A stretch of 64,000 nt of DNA, taken from the NCBI GenBank assembly GCA_033439765.1, contig JAULSN010000009.1, forward strand, positions 1,054,001 to 1,118,000, given 5' to 3'. The first letter of the stretch is position 1; each line of letters opens with the position of its first letter. The position numbers and the translations under genes were made by a program. Source of the stretch: Lasiosphaeria ovina (Eukaryota > Ascomycota > Sordariomycetes > Sordariales > Lasiosphaeriaceae). Below are positions 11,003 to 20,130 of this stretch, one piece after another. The notes below the pieces were generated by a model. It ran no database searches and was not told the DNA's origin. It saw only the letters and a list, made by a program, of their open reading frames with translations.

Positions 11003-11059
11003 GTAAGCTTTGCCTTCGCCGTTCTATTCTCGCGTTGCCGTTTCGCACCCTCACAATAG
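11003..11059 (+). other. Probable intron 1 of the coiled-coil gene
   Basis: GTAAGC at 11003 to an ACAATAG acceptor at 11059 gives a 57-bp intron. The frame resumes VLPEPNVIADAF, the usual N-terminal motif of this fungal family as I recall it. No ATG is found in frame upstream to the TAG at 10945, so the first exon is damaged or missing. Confidence 0.4.
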
Positions 11060-11814
11060 ACGTCCTCCCCGAGCCTAATGTCATCGCCGACGCATTTGAC
11101 ACGCTACGTGTTCAATCTCAGCGCATTGCCAACGTTGGCGCTATTCAAAACCAGCAGAACGGCCTCGCTGCCATCCAGGCTCTGGGTCAGCAAATGGACC
11201 AGCGCTTTCAGCAAACGAACCAGCGAATTAACGATTTGCAGCAGCAAATGAACCAAATGAACCAGCAAATGAACCAGCGCTTTAACACTCTCGAACACCG
11301 CCAATATAATTTCGAGATTGCTGGTGTAAATACACGCTTGTTTTTCGCCCACGGCGCCAATGTTCTCCAGCGACCCGTCGATATCCGGAATGGAGGCGAT
11401 ATTCCTGGCTTCCCCCTAACGCACACCCAGCTCTATGCGATAGATGGTATGTTATTTATTCTTCTGGAGTGGCGATGCTGACTCTTATCAGACGCTACTG
11501 CGGAACCCTTCTTCCATACCTCCCAGTCATACGGACAAACTACCAACATGGCGCCCACAGCCGTTGAAAAAATGTCGAACAACGAGTCCACCTCAGCGAA
11601 CACTGGAATGGAGTTCATCATCGATCACCTCGAGTCAGTCGTCCTCGGTGAGTCCGCTGACGGCGATACAAACATGGACATTGTGGTTGTCCTCGTCGCC
11701 ACTGGCGACGAGGACACGACCAATCTACCGCGACTAACGGTGAAATGGAGTTCATCATCGATCACCTTGCCTCCGTCGTCCTCGCTGAGCCGGCCGCCAG
11801 CGATACCAATATAG
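11060..11814 (+). pseudogene. Fungal coiled-coil protein whose second exon is the acidic MAPTA module
   Basis: Exon 11060-11446 encodes VLPEPNVIADAFDTLRVQ, then a Gln/Asn/Met-rich heptad coiled coil (about 11180-11300) and NTRLFFAH followed by IPGFPLTHTQLYAID. I recall this layout from a common family of uncharacterised fungal proteins with a PEPN motif, a coiled coil and an IPxFP motif. An intron at 11447-11491 (GTATGT, branch GCTGAC, TCAG; 45 bp) follows. Splicing joins codon GAC and keeps the frame into DATAEPFFHTSQSYG, TTN, MAPTAVEKMSNN and on to a stop at 11812-11814. The acidic module was thus originally the C-terminal exon of this protein. The missing ATG and decayed 3' end suggest a pseudogene. 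Function unknown. Confidence 0.5.
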
Positions 11815-12545
11815 ACGTCGTCGTTGTCTTTATCAGACACTACTACGGAACCCTTCTTCCATACCTCCTAGTCATACGGATAAGCTACTAATATGGCGCC
11901 CACAGCCTTTATAAAAATGTCGAACAACGAGTCCACCGAAATGGAATTTCTTGTTAACAACCTCGCGTCGGTCGCCCTCGCTGAGCCGCGTGGCGGCGAT
12001 ACCAACACGGACGTCGCGGCGGTCCCGGTCGCAACCGGCGACGACGACGCCGACAGCCTTTACAAATATGCCCAACAACGAGTCCACCGAGATGGAATTC
12101 ATTGTGAATCACCTCGCCTCCGTGGTGATCGATGAGCCGGCCGCCGGCAACACAAACATGGACGTCGTGGTTGTCCTGGTCGCTAATGGCGACCAGGACG
12201 CGGACGATGTCAACATGAACATGGTTACCGATCAAGCTGGCGACGATGACGTTCGCATCGAGCACATTGTCGAAGTCGCAGAGCAGGTGGACGAGGTTTT
12301 TGACGGACAAGCTACTAACATGGCGCCCACAGCCTTTAAAAAATGTCGAACAACGAGTCCAACGACATGGAACTTCTTGTGAACAACCTCGCCTCCGTCG
12401 CCCTCGGCGAGCCTGCCGAGGGCAATACCAACATGGACGTCGTGGTTGTGCCGGTCGCTAATGGCGACGACGACGCGGACGATGAGGTTCGCATTGAGGC
12501 ATTTGTCGAAGTTCCGGACTAGGTGGACGAGGCTCTTGACGGTAT
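11487..12545 (+). repeat. Tandem array of decayed acidic-exon copies
   Basis: Starts of the MAPTA signature lie at 11548, 11893 and 12320, with a further copy entering near 12050 (TTTACAAATATGCCCAACAA) and an internal partial copy near 11735. Units at 11487 and 11832 also begin with the intron end TATCAGAC(G/A)CTACT and the same 5' exon sequence (GGAACCCTTCTTCCATACCT). So the repeated unit includes an intron-exon border and arose by DNA-level duplication. Unit length ranges from about 200 to 350 bp. The copy at 12320 lost one A in the poly-A run and is frameshifted. Others run into each other out of frame. All encode Asp/Glu-rich text such as TNMDVVVVLVANGD. Confidence 0.8.
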
Positions 12546-13128
12546 AGTGACTCGTGAATTTGGAACTTAAATGCCTTCACTATTCTATTCGAGGCCTTAT
12601 ATATTTACTATTAGTTAAACGGGGTGTTTCCCAATATCACCCCCTTCCAGATGTTGCTGCGCGGCGCACACGGTTTCAAATGCCATCTTGCCCGCCCTCA
12701 GCATCCAACTCCCCCCAAACACGCCCTTGGACATCAAATAGGAGAGCATTCTGCGCAAGTGGATGCTGAAATAGGTCAAGCAGAAGATAGTCCGCCCGTC
12801 GCCAGAGGGACTCACATCCTCAGACGAGAACGAGGAAGAAGTTGAGAAGAAGCAGCCCAGCGACCAGGACGTCTACTAGTTGCCTGGTAAACACTCAATC
12901 TTTATCCGAACTTGGTGATAATTTTTACTTCGTAGACATGTTCCTTGATATCGTGCAGATCCAGTACTTCGAGACATTTAGTTCTTGTTTCTTTTCGAGG
13001 CAGTGCATGGACTGTGCATTGTGTCTTTCTCCCGTCGTTGGCTGTGGGTTTGAGCTGCTTGTTGTCGCCGAGTTGTGGCATTCTGATCTGGTTGCCCAAG
13101 ATCCTCGAGGGGTTAGTTCCAGCCGCAG
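12546..13128. other. Unassigned spacer
   Basis: No gene or repeat is recognised between the acidic array and the phosphoribosyltransferase fragment. Confidence 0.35.
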
Positions 13129-13297
13129 CTGATCATCGCCATCGGCGGCGGTGGCGGATACGTGCCGGCGCGGATCCTGCGGTCGTTCCTCAAGCGGCCG
13201 GGCAGCACCAACATCCCCCATCCAGGCCATCGGGCTGTCGCTGTACGAGACGCTGACGGGGGCGGCCGACGCCGAGGTCGAGGAGCCCGGCGCCAAG
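13129..13297 (+). pseudogene. Exon fragment of a xanthine/hypoxanthine phosphoribosyltransferase (XPT1-like)
   Basis: After an acceptor-like CCGCAG, 169 bases encode LIIAIGGGGYVPARILRSFL, then KRPGSTNIP, QAIGLSLYETL and EEPGAKV, and stop at a canonical GTGAGT donor (13298). The LIAIGGGGxxPARILR motif and QAIGLSLYE are what I expect in fungal purine phosphoribosyltransferases, which salvage xanthine/hypoxanthine using PRPP. An extra C near 13220 (ATCCCCCATCCAG) breaks the frame between NIP and IQAIG. Only this internal exon is present. Preserved splice borders show a genomic, not cDNA-derived, origin. Confidence 0.7.
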
Positions 13298-13299
13298 GT

Positions 13300-13640
13300 G
13301 AGTTCACGTCGCTGCTGAATAAAGACGGCCTGTACGAGCCCACCGGCGAGGTCCCGCAGGTCGCGGGCATGCGAACCAAGTGCGCTGACCCAGATGTTTC
13401 TCTGTTTGATAAGGGAATCGGTGCCAAGAGATTGGGCCCGGATCCCGAGTTGTCGATGGAGATCATATCTGCTGCGGTCGACAAGTCCACGGGGGCGGGA
13501 TTGCACGCGAAGTTGAGAATGATGAGCGAGGATACCCGGCCTATTGTCACCCGAGACGGCAGGTTCGGTCTCGCTCCCCTGAGTGTCCGTGAAGGAGACG
13601 GTGGTGCAGTCGTTCCATGAAAACCGAGAGGTCTGGTTCA
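13300..13640 (+). other. Open frame fragment, possibly the C-terminal end of a HET-domain protein
   Basis: One frame reads TSLLNKDGLYEPTGEVPQVA, then DGRFGLAPLSVREGD and stops at 13620. An ending with GRFGLAP and a nearby GD is reminiscent of the tail after fungal HET domains, but the HET core is absent. The assignment is weak. It starts directly at the donor of the preceding exon fragment, another abrupt junction. Confidence 0.25.
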
Positions 13641-14101
13641 GCCTTCCCGAGATGGTCTTCTTCTTGGTCAGCTTACGGCGGGCGGGATTGGCCACACGGT
13701 CCAGCATCAGCCGCGACTTGAACGAGGAGCTGCTGGACGCGAGAATGCAGTCCGCTGGTGCCTTTGCGGTCTAGCTCGGCGAGTGTGTCCAGCTTGAGCT
13801 GTCTCTGCTTTATCCCTTGCTCGAGAGATGCCGCCGAGCAGGATTTGCGCCAGACTGTCTTGCAGCGACTTGTTGATCTCCTTGGGGTTGTCCCAGGGAC
13901 GTGTGTCCACAATCTGAGTTCGAAAAAATTAGCATTCTACCGCTACTATAGCTACTACTACTAGACCCCTAGGTAGGGCTAATAAAGGTCTTATTACGGG
14001 ACTAAACGACGCTTTATAAGATAGGAATAAGACTATCGAGCGTATATAGGATAAGATCGATAGTCTAAGTCGTACGATCGCCGATAACGCTATCACCAAG
14101 G

Positions 14102-14325
14102 CCAGTCGGCTGGCGCGCGTTGCCGCCTCCCGACAGAGTCACGACGAAGAGCGTGGCGCTGCCCGACAGGAAGGCGCCGTTGCTGTAGTTGCCGCCCGCG
14201 ACGGCGTAGGTGTTGGGGCCGACGGGCGTGATGCCTAGCTGGCTGGTGACGGCGGGGAGTGAGACGACGTCGCGGGGTGCGGCGCCGTTGTGAATGCCTT
14301 CCATCATGGAGTCTGCTGCTTGAAG
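14102..14325 (-). pseudogene. Fragment of a secreted six-bladed beta-propeller (SMP-30/gluconolactonase-like) protein
   Basis: Minus-strand codons read SMMEGIHNGAAPRDVVSLPA, then LGITPVGPNTYAVAGGNYSN, FLSGSATLFVVTLS. A fungal propeller family with TYAVAGGNYS and ATLFVVTL strands is the best fit I know. The upstream end has an acceptor-like CTTCAAGCAG. No neighbouring exons are found. Identification is from memory of the family and is tentative. Confidence 0.4.
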
Positions 14326-14399
14326 GTGAGAGGGTCTGGGGATTTTACTTCGGTGACTCGGAAAGTGTGGTGTTTCCAGCAGGCGTGGTTTCTTCGCTC

Positions 14400-14620
14400 T
14401 ATGCAGCGACCGGCTCAGCAACCGTCTCTTCCTCGATTTCAACCTTCTCCACGCCTTCCGTCACCTCAGCCACGGCAGCCTCGCTGTCTTCGCTCTTTTT
14501 GCCATTAGTACCGTTAGGAGTCTTCGGGCTAGTCGGCGTGGGAGCCTCGCCCGCCTCCTCAGCCTCCAATCGCTCAATCTCCTTCTTGGCCTTCTCGATG
14601 TTCGGAGATGATAAGCAATG
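14400..14620 (-). pseudogene. Acidic coiled-coil C-terminus of an unidentified protein
   Basis: The minus frame reads IEKAKKEIERLEAEEAGEAP, PTSPKTPNGTNGKKSEDSEA, then an acidic tail ending VAEPVAA and a stop. Composition looks like the real end of an abundant cytosolic protein, but I cannot name it. It abuts the beta-propeller fragment on the same strand. Confidence 0.3.
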
Positions 14621-14897
14621 TTAGCCTCGGCATGGGTAGGTTTATTATCAACGTCAGGTCCTGCGCCACGTCCCACAGCCCGCGCAGCCGCGTGCATTTC
14701 TCAGAGGCGCAAAACTGGTACCGCTCGAGGAGGGCTGGATAGAGAAAGAACACGGAGCATCGCGTCTCGAGTGAAATGCTGCTCCCGTACAGCCCATCAG
14801 CGTGGCGTCGTCTCTTATGCCACAGAGACGAGCAACGGAGCTGCGCTGCGAGCTGACAAAGAATCCCGGCGCGTGACTCAGAGACCGAGATACTAGT

Positions 14898-15000
14898 TGT
14901 CAAAAAAAAGCAACCATGTCGTCGAGTTTCTCTTTGGCCCGGGCCCCCTGAGCACTTGGTCAAAATCCGCTCTGCTTTTGACCAGCTGCCAGAGAAGCTG
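14898..15000 (+). repeat. R1 dispersed repeat, copy a (5' part)
   Basis: TGTCAAAAAAAAGCAACCAT, TCGTCGAGTTTCTCTTTGGC, then CTTGGTCAAAATCCGCTCTG and GACCAGCTGCCAGAGAAGCT. The same order recurs near 17.7, 37.3, 43.4, 55.3 and 56.1 kb. Confidence 0.8.
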
Positions 15001-15003
15001 CCC

Positions 15004-15171
15004 GGGGCTGGTATTGGAGAGCCTTGGCTAGAAGAAAAGGCCGGAATTGTTCGGCATGTTGCAACTTGGACGATACGGCTTCCGCGTGAGCCGAACGTGG
15101 GGTCCGGGGCTGGTATTGGAGAGCCTTGTCTAGAAGAAAAGGTCGGAATTGTTCGGCATATTGCAACTTCG
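15004..15171 (+). repeat. 102-bp-spaced direct repeat
   Basis: GGGGCTGGTATTGGAGAGCC, then CTAGAAGAAAAGG and CGGAATTGTTCGGCAT at 15004-15069 and again at 15106-15171, about 96% alike. It is attached directly to the end of R1 copy a. Confidence 0.8.
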
Positions 15172-15478
15172 CTGAGGCGGGGCAATCCCCAGTATCCGTT
15201 TCCATGAGGTCGCATCGCGCACAGTTCACTTACCGGTGGCGCTGTGCACCCATGGGCTTCATTGCGCTTAGAATCGTTTTCCCTCCAACCGCTGCGTGCA
15301 TACCCAAAGACATCTCCGGCGAAGAGGACCGTGAGCTATTGAGGCGGCTCGAGAGGCACGGCCTTCCCGCGAGGACAGTACATCGGGAGCACGCTTGGAA
15401 GAGGGCATGAGCGGTAGACCCGAGAGAAGCTCACGAATCTGGTCGTTCGGGGCCTCTTTAGGTAGGATCAGGCGGTCG

Positions 15479-16035
15479 AGCGGCACCGCTCGAGGACGGC
15501 TTGGCGGGCTCTCAAGGGGGGGGGTGGGGGTGGGGGCACGAGTTTCGTATCCTGGGTAGGACGGACCAAGTAGAGGGCTATATATGTTATCTCGACGCCA
15601 AAAAGACCTGTGCCCTTGGTAACCTGTGGGCCGGCAAGAACATCTACAAGATTGTGGACGTGGACAAAAAATTCATCGAAAAGGGTTTGGAAGGACGCCG
15701 ATACCGCGGTTCGTAGCAAGGACAAGCTTAAGGCGGCTGGCTGATTCGCCAGCTTTCCGTGGTGGTGGTAGTAATGCACGCGGCGGTCCTCGGGGCGGCG
15801 CACAGCGGGGGGGCGCAAATCAGCAACGAGGAATGCACTAATTTTCTTCTTGGCCACACGTACGCGTCAGCTTTCTGTCGCTAACAGCTTGGATTATTTC
15901 CTGTACGTCTCGCTGTCTGTCGCCAATAGCTTGGATTATTTTCTTGCCCTCTATCGCTACCAGCTTGGATTATTTCCCCTACGTCTCGCTGTCTATCGCT
16001 ACCAACTCTCTCTCTCTTTCTCTCAAAGGCCTCGC
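15479..16035 (+). repeat. R1 copy b, split
   Basis: R1 middle (GGCACCGCTCGAGGAC then GGGCTCT and a G-run) occupies 15479-15535. R1 3' part resumes at about 15827 (GAATGCACTAATTTTCTTCT) with three units of the R1 42-bp repeat (CAGCTTGGATTATTTCC at 15886, 15929 and 15961). About 290 bp of other sequence interrupts it. Confidence 0.7.
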
Positions 16036-16051
16036 GGCGGCACCGCTCCTC

Positions 16052-16513
16052 TTACTCCACCCAGAAGGTGTGGATCTTGCGCGAGACGGCGAGAAAGTTA
16101 TTATACGTCTCGTCGTCGCCACCGTCTCCGGGTAGACTATGCTCGGTGCCCGGGCCGGGCCAGGAGGCGCCGCCAGAGATGGGGTAGAGGCCGGGGGTCA
16201 TAAATAGGTTGAGGGGCCAGCCTCCGGTAGCGTTGACGGCCTCGCTATAGTTATGGTAGATTGTGTCGAGATCGGGACGCTCTTCACCGTCGATAAGAAT
16301 AGGGGATGAAGGCATCGTTAAGGAACGCGGCCACAGTAGGGTTGGAGAACGAGTCCTGGGTGGTGGTAATACGGTAATCTATAGGGCGAGAAGAGAAGGC
16401 AAGTAAGTATATGCTTATTATAAATAGGCATATAAAGGGCAGGAAGGCAAGGCAAGGCACCTACAGTAGTCGGCCTAGAAGCCAATATGCATAAAGATGG
16501 GCTTGTTCTCGCC
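16052..16513 (-). pseudogene. SPATA20/YyaL-like thioredoxin-fold (DUF255) protein fragment
   Basis: Minus strand, upstream part: KPIFMHIGF, where the family has KPIFLSIGYSxCHWCHVM. An intron-like stretch of about 100 bp follows (GTAGGTGCC to CTATAG), then TQDSFSNPTVAAFLNDAFIP, DGEERPDLDTIYHNYSEAVN, TGGWPLNLFMTP and SGGASWPGPGT. The EERPDLD and GGWPLN motifs are diagnostic for the thioredoxin-like domain of this family. The Cys-His-Trp-Cys motif is ruined (a stop and ADYC in its place), and there is at least one frame change. The rest of the roughly 700-residue protein is absent. It is a genomic fragment, since the intron is retained. Confidence 0.8.
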
Positions 16514-17419
16514 CGTAGCGCGAGCGTATGGGTGGGCTTGACGGGGGAAGTTGAACTTCCACGGGAGCCGGAGAGCGGAGACTCTCGCCGGAGAGAATCG
16601 ACTGTGCGGCTGGGGAACTGGTGCTACGACCCTGCCGCAGGGGTTGTGTTGTTGCTGCCCCTATACGAGACATTGGAAAGTTGGGGGCTGGCCGAGGAAC
16701 CGTTTCTCAACTGTACGGTGGACGTGCTAGAGGTAGGAGACGCGGCTTGAGAAGCCAGCGTCTCTACCTGGTCAATTGAGTGAGACTGCCACCCGTGGTT
16801 GACTTTGACCATTGCGTATGACAGGCATACTTTGAGCTCGGCAGAAACCTAGGAGGAGAGTCAGCAAGGTTGGCGAGGACCGTAGCCATCGATTGGCAAC
16901 AAAGTCCTGAACGACCCCCCAGACGCGTACCTCTCCAAGACGGCTGCTAGTAGTTGAAGCCATAAGTCTGGCGATCAGCCACGCATCCACAGAGCTCACC
17001 CCTCGGCGCATATGGGGTATTCCCTTACGCCTCCTCCGCATCTGCGGGCTGCTGCCCGTAATGCTGCTCCCGTCCCTGGAAAGGATACTGCTGATGTCTA
17101 GGCTTTATCTCGGCCCGCCGTCGCCGCGCCCCATGCTGCTTCTCTGGAGATGGGCTGGCGGTCGAGGGTGTCGCCGGTCCGCGTGCCTGGCCATTCTCGA
17201 AACACCAGCGCGCTGAGTATGGCTTCACAAGACCGTCTGCCATCGGGTAGCGGGGACGGGGTGGGTGCGGTGCGGAAGGCCACAGCGCCGCTGGGCTGCT
17301 GCGGCGGCTGCTGCTCTAGGTGTAGCTGCAGGCCTATCTGGTGCTGGTTCTGGTTCTGCTGCGTGTGTCCCGGCTGCTGCTTTCTCCAAAGGAGCGAGGA
17401 TGTGAAGAGAGAGAGAGAG
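16514..17419. other. Unassigned patchwork
   Basis: Short open frames on both strands (for example a Gln/Pro-rich minus frame at 17098-17243) without recognisable domains. Confidence 0.3.
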
Positions 17420-17747
17420 AGTTGGTAGCTAGCTACAGACTGCAAAAGACGTAGAGAAAATAATCCAAGCTGGTAGCGACAGACAGCAAAACAGAAAGCA
17501 AGGCCGTACGCTGACAAAAACAGGCCAAGAAAAAATTAGTGCATTCCTGCCCCGCCCCTCCCCCTAAGAGCCCCCCCCCCTAAGAGCCCCCCCCCCTAAG
17601 AGCTCCCCACCAAGTCGTCCTCGAGCGGTGCCGCATCCAGATCCAGCTTCTCTGGCAGGCAGCTGGTCAACAGCAGAGCGGATTTTGACCAAGTGCTCAG
17701 GGGCCGGGGCCAAAGAGGAACTCGACGACATGATTCCTTTTTTTGAC
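17420..17747 (-). repeat. R1 copy c
   Basis: A nearly complete R1 on the minus strand: 42-bp unit (AATAATCCAAGCTGGTAGCG) at about 17459, TTAGTGCATTCCTGCCCCGC, runs of C, CAAGTCGTCCTCGAGCGGTG, GACCAAGTGCTCAGGGGCCG, ending at a T-run where MULE-3 begins. Confidence 0.85.
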
Positions 17748-18040
17748 GAGCGAGTCTCCTGCAACTATTAAAACGTCCCTTACACGGTAATCCAACACAC
17801 ATAACCCTAACCCTGCCTGCACGCCCGCCCGTCAGTACATCCAAGATTCTGCCGCGTAGTAATTTACCACTTTTAACCACAACCACATATCGTCGGCACC
17901 GCATTCAATCGATATATCGGTATGGCTTCATTTTTTCATCGTTTGCAACGTCGCGCAGTGCTAACTAGCGATAGAAATAGCTACCCTTAAAGATTTGAGC
18001 GACCTCAACAACCCCGGCGATACGACCAGTAGAAATACGC
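17748..18040 (+). mobile_element. MULE-3, isolated left end of a Mutator-like element
   Basis: GAGCGAGTCTCCTGCAAC (17748) equals the outer 18 bp of the MULE-2 terminal repeat. The telomere-like TAACCCTAACCCT follows at the same place as in MULE-1 and MULE-2 (about 17802), then the shared leader (AATCGATATATCGGTATGGC) and the start of the transposase, where ATG is now ATA (AGAAATAGCTACCC against AGAAATGGCCGCCC in MULE-2). Similarity ends near 18040 after about 20 codons. No right end was found. It begins inside the T-run of an R1 copy. Confidence 0.85.
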
Positions 18041-18139
18041 CCTATACGTATCTCTCTACCCGGAAGCGAAAGACAAGATTCCCGTCCACAAGCGAGGGTC
18101 AAACCCCGACAGTGAGAGCCGCGGAAACTGCAAGGCTCG

Positions 18140-18425
18140 AGAAGATTGCACAGCAAACCTCAGGCACGCGCAGCAACCTGCAGCTGCCGCGCAGCAACCA
18201 AACTACGAGTCACAGTCGACAACGGCAACCGATGGAGGCCAGGTACAACGGCCTCTTGCCGCACACGCGGGAAGCCACAAGGCTGGCAAAGGCGGTCACG
18301 GCAGACAGGATCTCATCAATTTGCGCCAAAACCTACCAGACAAGTTCCGATCAGTATTTCCATACGAGTTCTTCAATGCGGTCCAGTCAAAGTGCTTCGA
18401 CGCTGTTTATGGCGGGAATGACCTG
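18140..18425 (+). pseudogene. MER3/HFM1 meiotic DNA helicase, N-terminal fragment
   Basis: One frame runs through a Gln/Ala-rich stretch into GHGRQDLINLRQNLPDKFRS, VFPYEFFNAVQSKCFDAVYG, GND, and then the text changes. The FPYxxFNAVQSKCFxxVY motif precedes the Walker A site in HFM1/MER3 Ski2-like helicases, which act in meiotic crossover formation. The helicase motifs themselves are missing. The fragment follows the MULE-3 end by about 100 bp. Confidence 0.75.
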
Positions 18426-18589
18426 GGCCGTCAGCCCAGCCTGAACCCCCGTGATGCCCTGGAGAAGTTGACAAGGGCGACAAGGCGAGACTTCGGAGAG
18501 AAGATCTGAGAACCGCCTCCTCGCCTCTCCCAACCCCTTCCACCGCAGCCTGCTGGCCCACTCGGCAAACGCCGCGACGGCAGGCTGCT

Positions 18590-18790
18590 CTAGGCTCTAG
18601 CAGCAGCTCGACCGTGTAGAACCGCCGCGCCAGGTCCTCGTGGCCCGCAAAGCGGTGGGTGCACGAACCGGTGGCCCCACAGCTCGCGGGCCAGCGCGTG
18701 CAGCAGCGACGAGTCGTCCCAGTCGCAGCCGCCGCCGGGCACCTCCCAGCGCAGCGGCATCGAGTCGGTCGGCGCGCGCTCGAGCTGCCA
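18590..18790 (-). pseudogene. Nudix hydrolase fragment
   Basis: Minus codons read MPLRWEVPGGGCDWDDSSLL, HALARELWGHRFVH, then after a one-base shift GHEDLARRFYTVELLLE. GG-x5-SSLLHALARELW resembles the first part of a fungal Nudix box (GX5EX7REUXEEXGU), but the first Glu is replaced and the REL-W is not followed by EExG. Nudix enzymes hydrolyse nucleoside diphosphate derivatives. A degraded piece only. Confidence 0.5.
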
Positions 18791-18794
18791 CTCA

Positions 18795-19553
<759 letters not shown>

Positions 19554-20019
19554 ACTCCTGCTACTCAGGCCACTGCGGCCGCGGCCGCGGCTACCCCTAT
19601 GGAAAGGATTGGGAACGGCTCGGTGACTCGAGCTTGTTCAATGAGGCTTTCCTCAATTGAGCAAAAGCTGGCGCCTAGTGGCCACGGGCACTGCGTGTGA
19701 ATGGGCCATGGTCGGCACTAGCCAACTACCGACGGCGGCGGCGGCGGCCTCCATTGGCACCTGCTGCTTAGGGGCTTCGACAGTGGGCATAATTAGTGGC
19801 AGTTGATCTTGCGAAAAGCAGGACAAAGTAAAGGGAAGTGACGTACCTCTTGCGAGCAGCGCAGCGCTGAACCCGCCCGCCCCGTTTCTGCTCTCGCCTT
19901 CGACCGCAATGTCCCCCGACTCGGTGCACCAACCGGAGCGCTGGTTACTGCTGCTGGCATGTTTTGACCCTCGACTGCCCAGCTCTCTTTCTCCTCCCCG
20001 CTAACACAAAGACTCGCAG

Positions 20020-20130
20020 CATGTTCCTCATCATCATGGGCGTCTTCGCCAAGTTCGCCGCCAGTCTCGTGGCCATTCCGTCCGACGGCCCGTCATCGGC
20101 GGCATGATGACCTTCCTTTACGTTCGATTC
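20020..20130 (+). pseudogene. Fragment of a uric acid/xanthine permease (UapA-like)
   Basis: Following CTAACACAAAGACTCGCAG, a good branch point plus acceptor, the frame reads MFLIIMGVFAKFAASLVAIP and, after a small shift, PVIGGMMTFLYV. Fungal purine permeases (NAT/NCS2) have MGxFAKFAAALVAIPxPVLGGMTTFLF in this position. Exon border kept, frame broken. Confidence 0.5.
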
